Origin: Bacteroidota bacterium
GTDB lineage: Bacteria > Bacteroidota > Bacteroidia > Chitinophagales > Chitinophagaceae
Assembly (NCBI GenBank): GCA_028877005.1
Contig: JAGWPI010000395.1
Span: 1-31,070, forward strand
Direction of reading: 5' to 3'
DNA: 31,070 bases
A program made the position numbers and the translations under genes. The notes beneath the pieces are model-generated. The model was not told where the DNA came from and made no database searches. It saw only the letters and a program-made list of their open reading frames with translations. Positions 25,172 through 31,070 of the stretch are shown in pieces (the stretch's first letter is position 1; every line of letters begins with the position of its first letter).

Positions 25172-25888
25172 CTAACCGGCATATAATAAAAAAATAGCGG
25201 GCCTTTTATGCAATGGTAATTGGGTTGTTTTCCATTGTGCTATGGTTTTGGTTACAATTACTTCTGTTGCTGATGTAATATCTGCGCCTACGCAAAGCAG
25301 GGTATTTTCTTTACAAACCTGCAGTAAATCTTGCAATAAAGCTTGATTGCGATAAGGTGTTTCAATAAAAATTTGGGTACTGTTGTGTTGGCGCGATGCG
25401 TTTTCCAAGGCTTTTATTTTGTTTTTTCTTTCAACTGAATCAATAGGTAAATAACCTTCAAACGCAAAGCGCTGTCCGTTCATGCCACTAGCCATGAGTG
25501 CCATAATAATGGCATTAGGACCAACCAATGGATGTATGGTTGCCTGCAATTGCTGGGCTGCTGCCACCAGTATTTGACCCGGATCGGCAATACCGGGGCA
25601 ACCTGCTTCACTAACAATGCCAATTGTTTTACCGGCCAATAATAGTGTTGTAAAAGCAGCTAGTACCTCCTCTTCCGCCTTATGAATGGTAAACCAAGTA
25701 TAGGCATCAATGTCCATCTCTTTCCATAGCTGTTTAAAATAGCGCCGAGTGGTTTTTTCATGCTCTACAAAAAAAGCATTACACTGTTGAATAACGGGTA
25801 ATATTTGTGCCGGTAATACATGCAAAGCACCATCATATAAAGGTGCGGGAATTAAGTATACGGTTCCTGTAGGTATTTGTTTCACCAT
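25172..25888 (-). CDS. RsmI-like SAM-dependent methyltransferase (tetrapyrrole methylase fold)
   Basis: The 238-residue protein resembles RsmI, which methylates the 2'-OH of C1402 in 16S rRNA. It has GTVYLIPAPLYDGALHVLP at the N-terminus where RsmI has a GxLYVVxTPIGN-type sequence, the SAM-loop SEAGCPGIADPG at 93-104 (RsmI: SDAGTPxISDPG), GPNAIIMALMASGM at 123-136, and an FxGYLP at 143-148. RsmI is usually around 280 residues; the C-terminal part is missing and the N-terminal motif is changed. I think this is the second, shorter paralogue found in Bacteroidota; its substrate may differ. It follows the EI24 gene after 9 bases and is probably in the same operon. Confidence 0.8.
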   Translation of the reverse strand: MVKQIPTGTVYLIPAPLYDGALHVLPAQILPVIQQCNAFFVEHEKTTRRYFKQLWKEMDIDAYTWFTIHKAEEEVLAAFTTLLLAGKTIGIVSEAGCPGIADPGQILVAAAQQLQATIHPLVGPNAIIMALMASGMNGQRFAFEGYLPIDSVERKNKIKALENASRQHNSTQIFIETPYRNQALLQDLLQVCKENTLLCVGADITSATEVIVTKTIAQWKTTQLPLHKRPAIFLLYAG

Positions 25889-25897
25889 TCAATGATA

Positions 25898-26707
25898 TTA
25901 AGTGGGATGAGAAGCGTTGGGTTTTCCGGGTACATAAATTTTAGGGGCAGCTGCCTCATGCAGCGGATATACGGCAAGGGTTGCTGCTACAATAGCATAG
26001 GCGGGCGCCAATACCCAACCAATAAAGGGTAAAAGGTGCATGGCATAAAACACCAAACCATTGCCAATGGCCAAACCCCGGTGGGTACCTACATAAAAAG
26101 CACTTTCACTCATTGTTTTTTGGTGACGTTCCATACTATAGTCTAACATAGAAAATCCATAATAATACCCCTCTACAAATAAGGCAATAATAGGGGTAAT
26201 TAAGCCAAATAGCGGAATAATACTTAACAGCATTAAAGCAATTAAATATACCGTTTGCCATAATGCATTGCGAATAGCCAGCCGAATGCCGCGCCACATA
26301 TCGGTACCCAATTGGCGTAAACTAAACGGATAATCTTGGTGATTGATGATGGCCTCGGTTTTTTCACTTAAATAAGCAAATACCGGGGAGCCCACAATTA
26401 GGTAAAAATATTTAAAGAAAGAAAAATAAAACAACAACTGAATAAGCAATAAACCCAAACTAGAAAGTGTAAACAAAAATCCCAACCAAGTACTTTGTAT
26501 TTTATCTAACCAGGTTTTTAAGCCCGTTTTTAAACTAAGCCATTCAATAACGCCACTGGTGGTATGTAGAAAAAAGCCCATGCTGAATACAAATAGCAAG
26601 GCATATAAAATACCCGGTATAATTATCCATTTCCACAACTTGTGTTGTTTTATGAATTGATGGGCTTTAAAATAGGCCTGAATTGCTATAATAATTTCTT
26701 TCAGCAA
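25898..26707 (-). CDS. EI24/CysZ-like integral membrane protein
   Basis: The 269-residue protein has four to six hydrophobic helices (about 25-48, 75-118, 144-178, 210-245) and an interfacial N-terminal helix (MLKEIIIAIQAYFKAHQFI). The layout and the segment YYYGFSMLDYSMER (about 181-195) match the EI24 domain family, which includes the sulfate permease CysZ. No cysteine-synthesis genes are nearby, so sulfate transport is only a possibility. The start codon is TTG at 26705-26707; there is no ATG that would keep the conserved N-terminus. Confidence 0.8.
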   Translation of the reverse strand: MLKEIIIAIQAYFKAHQFIKQHKLWKWIIIPGILYALLFVFSMGFFLHTTSGVIEWLSLKTGLKTWLDKIQSTWLGFLFTLSSLGLLLIQLLFYFSFFKYFYLIVGSPVFAYLSEKTEAIINHQDYPFSLRQLGTDMWRGIRLAIRNALWQTVYLIALMLLSIIPLFGLITPIIALFVEGYYYGFSMLDYSMERHQKTMSESAFYVGTHRGLAIGNGLVFYAMHLLPFIGWVLAPAYAIVAATLAVYPLHEAAAPKIYVPGKPNASHPT

Positions 26708-26798
26708 AGGGGGTTTTTGCTACGAAAATAATCGTTTCTTGTTGTTTTTGGTAGTATTGAAATTGAAATGGCCCTTTTTAAGAAATTGTTGGGAATAG

Positions 26799-26821
26799 AA
26801 TCGATACTAATTTTATCGATT
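26799..26821. promoter_or_regulatory. ATCGAT inverted repeat upstream of the glycosylase gene
   Basis: AATCGAT (26799-26805) and ATCGATT (26815-26821) form a perfect 7-bp dyad spaced by 9 bases, centred about 20 bases before the ATG. GATTTTTG (26818-26825), one base off TAnnTTTG, overlaps its right arm. The overlap fits a repressor site on the promoter of a DNA-repair gene. Confidence 0.4.
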
Positions 26822-26829
26822 TTTGTGGT

Positions 26830-27453
26830 ATGAATAACGGGTATATACAACCATTACCCCTTTCTGTTTTCCAAACTACAGATGTGGTAGCTATTGCCCA
26901 ACAATTATTGGGTAAGCTTTTAATTACGCAATTTCAGCAACAATGTACCATTGGTAGAATTGTAGAAACGGAGGCCTATGCCGGTATTACCGATAAAGCC
27001 TCTCATGCATACGGTGGCCGTTATACCCCACGAACCCAAACCATGTATGCGGCCGGTGGCTGTGCCTATGTGTACTTGTGTTATGGCATACATTACTTGT
27101 TTAATGTGGTTACCGGACCGGTTAATACCCCGCATGCCGTTTTAATTAGAGCCATTGAACCGGTAGCGGGTTTGCCTATTATGTTACAACGTATGGGCAA
27201 AGTAAAGGCCGATTATACAGTTGGGCGTGGGCCGGGTAATGTAACCAAGGCAATGGGTATAAACCGCTTACATAATGCACAATTACTACATGAACATGAG
27301 CTGTATATTGGTGATGATGGATATAAAGTAGCAGAAAGTGATTATTTAGTTACACAACGGATAGGTGTTGACTATGCTGGTGATGATGCTTTATTGCCTT
27401 ATCGTTTTTTGATGAAAGGGAATAAATATGTAAGCGGGAAAAAACTAAGTTAA
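26830..27453 (+). CDS. DNA-3-methyladenine glycosylase (AAG/MPG family)
   Basis: This enzyme removes alkylated purines such as 3-methyladenine and hypoxanthine to begin base-excision repair. Its 207 residues line up with human AAG. Catalytic E48 lies in GRIVETEAY (human E125). The base-sandwiching residues Y50, H59 and Y82 and the intercalating Y85 (human Y127, H136, Y159 and Y162) are conserved with the correct spacing. The R-A-I-E-P block is present around 110-114. It has no signal peptide and acts in the cytoplasm. It is a single plus-strand gene, divergent from the EI24 gene, with an inverted repeat in its promoter region. Confidence 0.93.
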   Translation: MNNGYIQPLPLSVFQTTDVVAIAQQLLGKLLITQFQQQCTIGRIVETEAYAGITDKASHAYGGRYTPRTQTMYAAGGCAYVYLCYGIHYLFNVVTGPVNTPHAVLIRAIEPVAGLPIMLQRMGKVKADYTVGRGPGNVTKAMGINRLHNAQLLHEHELYIGDDGYKVAESDYLVTQRIGVDYAGDDALLPYRFLMKGNKYVSGKKLS

Positions 27454-27472
27454 AGCAATAAGGGGTAAAAAA

Positions 27473-28477
27473 TTAAAATTTGGGGCAACTAATGGGTTTA
27501 GCATCACTGCGCTTTTGAATATAAATGAGTGACACTTCAATACCACCCACTCCTTGAGAAGCCGTTTTTAAAGAAGAGGTATTTACATCATACGAGGCAC
27601 CCAGCCTAAAACTGCCATATTCTATACCCACATAAGGTATAAAGGCATCTCTTAAACGCAGCCAAGTACCTGCATATACACTTACATCCTGTGCTAAATT
27701 TAATGTAGGGGTAAATTGAAAAGCGCCTCCCAATACCGTTTCAGAAGCGCCTCCCTGAAAGCTTTGTAAAGCACTTAAGTGCAAAGTAGTATTATCGCTA
27801 ATAGGAAAATAAGTACCGGCATGAATAGTGGCACGCGGATTTAAGGAATAAGTAGCACCGGTGAATGATTGTTGCGGGCGGGTAATATGGTACAAACTAA
27901 CGCCAAAATAAAAATTATTCCGATCAGAAGTACTGCCATTATATAGAATACCTGCATTTACATCCATGTAATTTGATTTAAGTGTAGCCCCATTAAAAAC
28001 TTCACTGGTAACACCCGTAAAACCATTGCTGGTCAATTGGTCTTCAAAAGTGAGGCCTGCCGTATTAATCATCATATTGGCATAAGTTAATTGTACACCC
28101 AAACCAATGGTATTATTACCATCCTCATCCAAGCCCTTATGATAGGCGGTAGAAACTGTAGCATAATTAAACTTAACAGCCCCATTGGCACTATTATCAT
28201 TATACGCCATAAAACCAAGTCCCCACACATCATTAGAGGCAATTTTATTTTGCATAATATGAAAATCAATAGAAGCAGTGCCGGTAGTAAAAGCATTATT
28301 AATGGTAGGCCATTGGTTACGGTAATTGCCGGCTACCCGTAAGTCGCCATCAAACTTACCGGTGAAAGCAGGACTAAGGGTAAGTGGGGAAGAAAAAAAC
28401 TGTGAGAAATGCGGATCTTGTGCCAATAGTTGTTGGCAAGCCATGAGCAGAAAGGTAAATAGTACAATTTTTTTCAT
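27473..28477 (-). CDS. type IX secretion system membrane protein, PorP/SprF family
   Basis: I start at the ATG at 28475-28477 (334 residues), where a signal peptide begins (MKKIVLFTFLLMACQQLLAQ); the open frame upstream includes the promoter. The mature start DPHFSQFFSSPLTLSPAFTG is the signature of PorP/SprF, followed by RVAGNYRNQWPTI. The rest is a barrel of about 14 strands with GLGFMAYND and IHAGTYFP segments. PorP-type proteins anchor cargo or motor parts of the type IX system at the outer membrane; many genomes have several copies, each beside a particular secreted protein. Here there is no large adhesin or PorE next to it, so it is an orphan copy. Confidence 0.9.
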   Translation of the reverse strand: MKKIVLFTFLLMACQQLLAQDPHFSQFFSSPLTLSPAFTGKFDGDLRVAGNYRNQWPTINNAFTTGTASIDFHIMQNKIASNDVWGLGFMAYNDNSANGAVKFNYATVSTAYHKGLDEDGNNTIGLGVQLTYANMMINTAGLTFEDQLTSNGFTGVTSEVFNGATLKSNYMDVNAGILYNGSTSDRNNFYFGVSLYHITRPQQSFTGATYSLNPRATIHAGTYFPISDNTTLHLSALQSFQGGASETVLGGAFQFTPTLNLAQDVSVYAGTWLRLRDAFIPYVGIEYGSFRLGASYDVNTSSLKTASQGVGGIEVSLIYIQKRSDAKPISCPKF

Positions 28478-28488
28478 TGGTGCGTTTG

Positions 28489-28517
28489 CAAAGTAATATA
28501 ACAACTGTGGCAGCAAA
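28489..28517 (-). promoter_or_regulatory. Bacteroidota-type promoter of the PorP/SprF gene
   Basis: On the minus strand TTTG (28514-28517) is followed after 17 bases by TTACTTTG (28489-28496), close to TTTG-N19-TAnnTTTG. It lies 11 bases upstream of the ATG. It is the only promoter in the window for which I see both boxes. Confidence 0.5.
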
Positions 28518-28630
28518 TGGTGCTAAGTAGTTATCCGTCTTTTCCTATTTAAGTTTACAAAAAACAGATTTACAAATTACAGGAAATGCTGTATATCAGT
28601 TTCATTTGTTGAATGATTTAACAAAAAAAA

Positions 28631-29284
28631 TTACGATTGGTCTTTTGCGCCATAAGCCAAATCGCCGGCATCACCCAGTCCGGGAACAATATATCCTTTA
28701 GCGGTAAGTTCATCATCAATATCACCGCACCAAATATGAATGTTTTCGCCACAGGCCCTATGTACAAATTCAATACCTACCGAGCAGGCAATTGCAGCCA
28801 CCACATGAATGGCTGCCGGTGTATATTCTTGTTGAATGTATTGAATGGTTTTTACCAGTGAAGCGCCGGTTGCCAGCATGGGGTCGCTGATAATCACTGT
28901 TTTATCATCTAAAGAAGGGCAGCTCATGTATTCTAAACATATTTCAAAACTACCGTCATGGTGGTGCTTTCTATAAGCAGAAACAAAGGCATTATCGGCC
29001 TTGTCAAAATAGTTTAGCATACCTTGGTGCATAGGCAAACCTGCTCTTAAAATGGTAGCTAAAACAGGTTGTTCCAATAAAACTTTACTATTATGGATAC
29101 CTAAGGGAGTAGGTATTTCTACTTCATGCCAAGGCAGAAGTTTACTAATTTCATAAGCCGCAATTTCACCAATTCTTTCTAAGTTACGCCTAAAGCGCAT
29201 CCTATCGGTTTGAATATGTATGTTCCTGATTTCTGCCGTCCAATTACTCACCAAACTATGGGCATCACTCAAATTAATAATCAT
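28631..29284 (-). CDS. upp: uracil phosphoribosyltransferase
   Basis: UPRT makes UMP from uracil and PRPP (pyrimidine salvage). The 217-residue protein has the flexible-loop region around LRAGLPMHQGML (79-90), the PRPP-binding motif IISDPMLATGAS at 131-142, and the uracil-binding GYIVPGLGDAGD at 197-208. The end AKDQS is natural. Length is normal. It starts at the ATG at 29282-29284, with a TACCTTTA promoter-like element on the minus strand at 29323-29330. It is a single-gene unit; the dihydroorotase of the new-synthesis pathway lies far away in the window. Confidence 0.95.
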   Translation of the reverse strand: MIINLSDAHSLVSNWTAEIRNIHIQTDRMRFRRNLERIGEIAAYEISKLLPWHEVEIPTPLGIHNSKVLLEQPVLATILRAGLPMHQGMLNYFDKADNAFVSAYRKHHHDGSFEICLEYMSCPSLDDKTVIISDPMLATGASLVKTIQYIQQEYTPAAIHVVAAIACSVGIEFVHRACGENIHIWCGDIDDELTAKGYIVPGLGDAGDLAYGAKDQS

Positions 29285-29335
29285 ATATACAATTGCATTT
29301 AGGGTACTAAAATGCTGTAAAATAAAGGTAAAAAA

Positions 29336-29700
29336 TTGGAACTAGCCGCATTTGCCTTTATTGAAGACACGATTGCCCTATATAAACTTGTTGATGCGGC
29401 AAAGCATCCGCTCTGTTCATTGCCCGGGTAAAAAAATAGGAGGTAAGTAAAGTAGGCGCTCCGGCATCATTCAAAGAACAGGCAGCCCAATGTAAAACCG
29501 AACAGGTTAAACTGTTTTCAATGCACTTCAACTGTACGTAAATGAGGAGCAACTAGTTAAAAAGGGGTGTTGTGCGAATTCCATAACCCTCAATACACAA
29601 TTATTTTCCTTTGTTATTGGAACAAAGGGTGCAGCACAAAATGATGGATACGCATGATGACCAATTAACATATTCCTTGTTAAACAATTTACAAGTATAG
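29336..29700 (+). pseudogene. frameshifted remnant of an unidentified gene
   Basis: Four plus-strand pieces follow one another with frame changes: LELAAFAFIEDTIALYKLVD and on (29336-29431), KVGAPASFKEQAAQCKTEQV and on (within 29440-29541), NALQLYVNEEQLVKKGCCAN and on (29514-29657), and DDQLTYSLLNNLQV ending in TAG (29656-29700). Each has normal local amino-acid composition, and the joins occur where one frame meets a stop. I cannot name the family. The minus-strand frame at 29358-29552 is less protein-like and is probably a shadow. Confidence 0.35.
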
Positions 29701-29800
29701 GCGCTTAGTAAAAAGGTACAAAATTACCAAAGAACAAGCAGTTTATATAGATGAACCCGTGGCAGCATTAATCATCAACGGTACAAGTGTTATAGGATAA
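29684..29800 (+). pseudogene. N-terminal remnant, possibly of fdhD
   Basis: This open stretch of 38 codons without ATG reads YKYRRLVKRYKITKEQAVYI then DEPVAALIINGTSVIG and stops. The second part recalls the N-terminus of FdhD, the sulfurtransferase for formate dehydrogenase (typical pattern EEPLEIRINGxxxxV), but stops where FdhD would go on for about 230 residues. The match is from memory, short and not exact. No other molybdenum-enzyme genes are present. Confidence 0.25.
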
Positions 29801-29879
29801 TCAATAAAAAGTAGTAGAATAAATATAAGGCAACACCATCTTACGCAATAAAAATTGTTTCAATATAAAGAAGATAGTT

Positions 29880-30569
29880 TTAGCCACGAAATATTCTAAT
29901 TAGAAAGTGTTTAATACCATAAGTAATAATTCCTGTTTTATTTTCGGAATGGGTTTTTTCGGCTATTTTTTTAACATGGGTTTCAATAGTGCGGGGCGAT
30001 AAATGTAAAAATTCGGCAATAGATTTATATTGGTGGTGGGTAGCCAATAATTGAATGATTTTTTGCTCACTTTTAGAAAAGATAGGGATATTTTGGTTGT
30101 CCTTATTCTTGTTTAAACGAATGAATATTTTTTGAACCAATGCTTCATCCCACAATGGATCTATAAATACTTTATTTGCCCTAACAGCCTCTAAGGCCAT
30201 TTTTAATGAAGTGTTTTGAGCAATTTTCAGGGAGCCTTTTGCAACAACGGCATCCACACCCATATCCATTAATTCTGCTATATCGGTTTCGGTTATTAAA
30301 CCGGAAATCATGATTATTTTAATAGAAGGAACAAACAATTTAACCAAATGGCTCAATGCCATCCCATCCATTTCCGGCATTTGGCAATCGGTTAAAATAA
30401 TATCAGGCGTTTGTTGGGTTTCTACCAACGATTCAAAAAAAGCCATAGGTTGGGTATACTTTTGTATGGTAAAACGGCCCGATATACGATGCACGGCCTG
30501 TGCAATCAATTCTACATCGCGTAAGCGGTCGTCAACAATGGCTATATGTTCCATGCCTTCACTATTCAT
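29880..30569 (-). CDS. LuxR-type two-component response regulator (NarL/FixJ family)
   Basis: The 229-residue protein has a receiver domain (1-125) with the acidic pocket D13/D14, phosphoacceptor D61 (IILTDCQMPEMDG), switch S89 (MISG) and K111. A linker of about 40 residues leads to a LuxR helix-turn-helix (about 166-212: SEQKIIQLLATHHQYKSIAEFL, with recognition helix SPRTIETHVKKI). It should bind DNA as a dimer when phosphorylated. No histidine kinase is next to it, so it is an orphan regulator within this window. Two CGTA-N4-TACG-like sites lie 86 and 108 bases upstream and may be its own operators. The start could be M1 or M6 (MEHIAIVDD). Confidence 0.92.
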   Translation of the reverse strand: MNSEGMEHIAIVDDRLRDVELIAQAVHRISGRFTIQKYTQPMAFFESLVETQQTPDIILTDCQMPEMDGMALSHLVKLFVPSIKIIMISGLITETDIAELMDMGVDAVVAKGSLKIAQNTSLKMALEAVRANKVFIDPLWDEALVQKIFIRLNKNKDNQNIPIFSKSEQKIIQLLATHHQYKSIAEFLHLSPRTIETHVKKIAEKTHSENKTGIITYGIKHFLIRIFRG

Positions 30570-30654
30570 ACAATAGAATATAATGCAATATTAAATTATT
30601 TATTTATACTGAGTAATTTTTTGTGTAAATATTTTAAAAAAAGATAATTGATAG

Positions 30655-30688
30655 CGTAGAAATCCGCAAAAAATAGCGTAAAACTACG
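30655..30688. promoter_or_regulatory. two CGTA-N4-TACG-like sites 22 bp apart, putative operator
   Basis: CGTA-GAAA-TCCG (30655-30666) and CGTA-AAAC-TACG (30677-30688) share the plan CGTA-N4-TACG, the second perfectly. Each is preceded by TAG (TAGCGTA at 30652 and 30674), so the spacing is exactly 22 bases, about two helix turns. The right site runs into the palindrome CTACGTAG (30684-30691). They lie upstream of the response-regulator gene, on the same DNA face. Confidence 0.5.
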
Positions 30689-30747
30689 TAGGTTTTATAG
30701 GGTAATCGGTTAGTATATTTACTGTGTGATTGGGGATAATCATGTAA

Positions 30748-30861
30748 CCCTTAACCGGTAAAGTAACAGAAGGGGATTCTGTTTATTATAAAGGCCGTAT
30801 AATAAATAGGAAATACCCCAATACTGCAGACAAGCAGGTAAAAAAACTGCTGAACATCTGA
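30748..30861 (+). pseudogene. short coding-like fragment without start codon
   Basis: From just after a TAA to a TGA the frame codes for PLTGKVTEGDSVYYKGRIIN then RKYPNTADKQVKKLLNI, a composition typical of real protein. There is no ATG, GTG or TTG at its start. It is probably a piece of a lost gene; chance is possible at this length. Confidence 0.25.
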
Positions 30862-31070
30862 CCCCATGAGTGTTAGGCAGGGGAGGGTAATTTTTATTTT
30901 TTATGATTATTGATAATTATTGTTTCATTCAATTTTAAGTGTAAAAAAATTGATCATAATTTAACGAATGATGAAACATTAATTAAATTACCAAATCATT
31001 AAATTACTCAACCTTTAGGACATTCTCAGGAAGATTTAGATAATTATAAAATGCTGGTTGGTAGTATAAA

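Larger units (their letters stand above)
29285..29879. other. 595-base gap with decayed coding sequence
   Basis: There is no intact gene. Its first 50 bases carry the upp promoter. From 29336 to 29800 the plus strand gives five consecutive stretches in shifting frames that each read like protein; these are described as two broken genes in the next entries. The last 80 bases (to the response-regulator stop) show nothing recognisable. Confidence 0.45.
30570..31070. other. 501-base gene-poor end of the window
   Basis: No complete gene. It contains the response-regulator promoter region, the paired half-palindromes (30655-30688), a coding-like fragment (30748-30861) and, at the very end, an open frame that runs off the window (31003-31070, QPLGHSQEDLDNYKMLVGSI, with an ATG at 31051). 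The part between 30870 and 31000 is very AT-rich and shows nothing else. Confidence 0.4.

Noticed and set aside
29358..29552. 64-residue minus-strand frame downstream of upp
   Set aside because: The plus-strand pieces in the same place have better local composition; the minus frame has no motif.
1..31070. CRISPR arrays, tRNA or rRNA genes, insertion sequences, prophage
   Set aside because: No regular spaced repeats, no tRNA-like cloverleaf or rRNA stretch noticed in the gaps, and no transposase or phage protein among the frames.

Overview
The window reads as chromosomal DNA of a Bacteroidota species, most likely from the Chitinophagaceae or a near relative. The support is low-GC, intron-free and densely packed coding sequence, Bacteroidota-only families (PorT, PorP/SprF, a TonB receptor with a DUF4249 partner, MbnP-type lipoproteins, BshA for bacillithiol), lipoproteins with short Cys-Lys-Lys starts, and promoter-like TAnnTTTG elements instead of sigma70 boxes. 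I see no rRNA, tRNA, CRISPR array, insertion sequence or phage gene. The genus assignment is inference.

Layout. (1) 15-3363, minus: a metal-handling group made of a small Cys-motif protein, an MbnP-family lipoprotein, a di-haem peroxidase of the MauG/MbnH/CcpA type, and an outer-membrane barrel with an N-terminal CxxCxC. (2) 3426-7830, minus: YifB/ComM-type AAA protein, a short MutS-like ATPase, and dihydroorotase. (3) 7868-11000: a plus-strand Wzi/RemB-like outer-membrane protein facing a minus-strand pair, menaquinone methyltransferase UbiE/MenG overlapping T9SS protein PorT. (4) 11211-15107, plus: a reduced Bat-type operon (MoxR, DUF58, short BatD-like, BatA-like) without BatB, BatC or BatE behind it. 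(5) 15478-19746: RsgA, a small lipoprotein, a gamma-carbonic-anhydrase-like protein divergent from a class III aminotransferase, and BshA. (6) 20110-25167, plus: M28 peptidase with a small membrane protein, then a TonB-dependent receptor with its DUF4249 lipoprotein. (7) 25172-29284: RsmI-like methyltransferase with an EI24 membrane protein, 3-methyladenine glycosylase, PorP/SprF, and uracil phosphoribosyltransferase. (8) 29285-31070: a gene-poor end holding a LuxR-type response regulator flanked by what look like decayed coding sequences.

The most interesting part is the first group. MbnP and MbnH are known as a pair in which the di-haem enzyme oxidises a tryptophan of a WxW motif in MbnP to kynurenine, which then helps bind copper. 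Here the MbnP homologue has WSW at residues 150-152 and several histidines, and the di-haem gene follows 4 bases later, so the pair looks intact in a Bacteroidota genome with no methanobactin genes in view. An outer-membrane barrel and a Cys-motif peptide sit beside it, and the intergenic DNA holds an 11-bp perfect inverted repeat and clustered ATAGG motifs. The second point of interest is the response regulator at the right end, with two CGTA-N4-TACG-like half-palindromes exactly 22 bp apart upstream, set between stretches of gene debris. The third is a set of clear dyads in divergent or upstream regions (17210-17240, 26799-26821).
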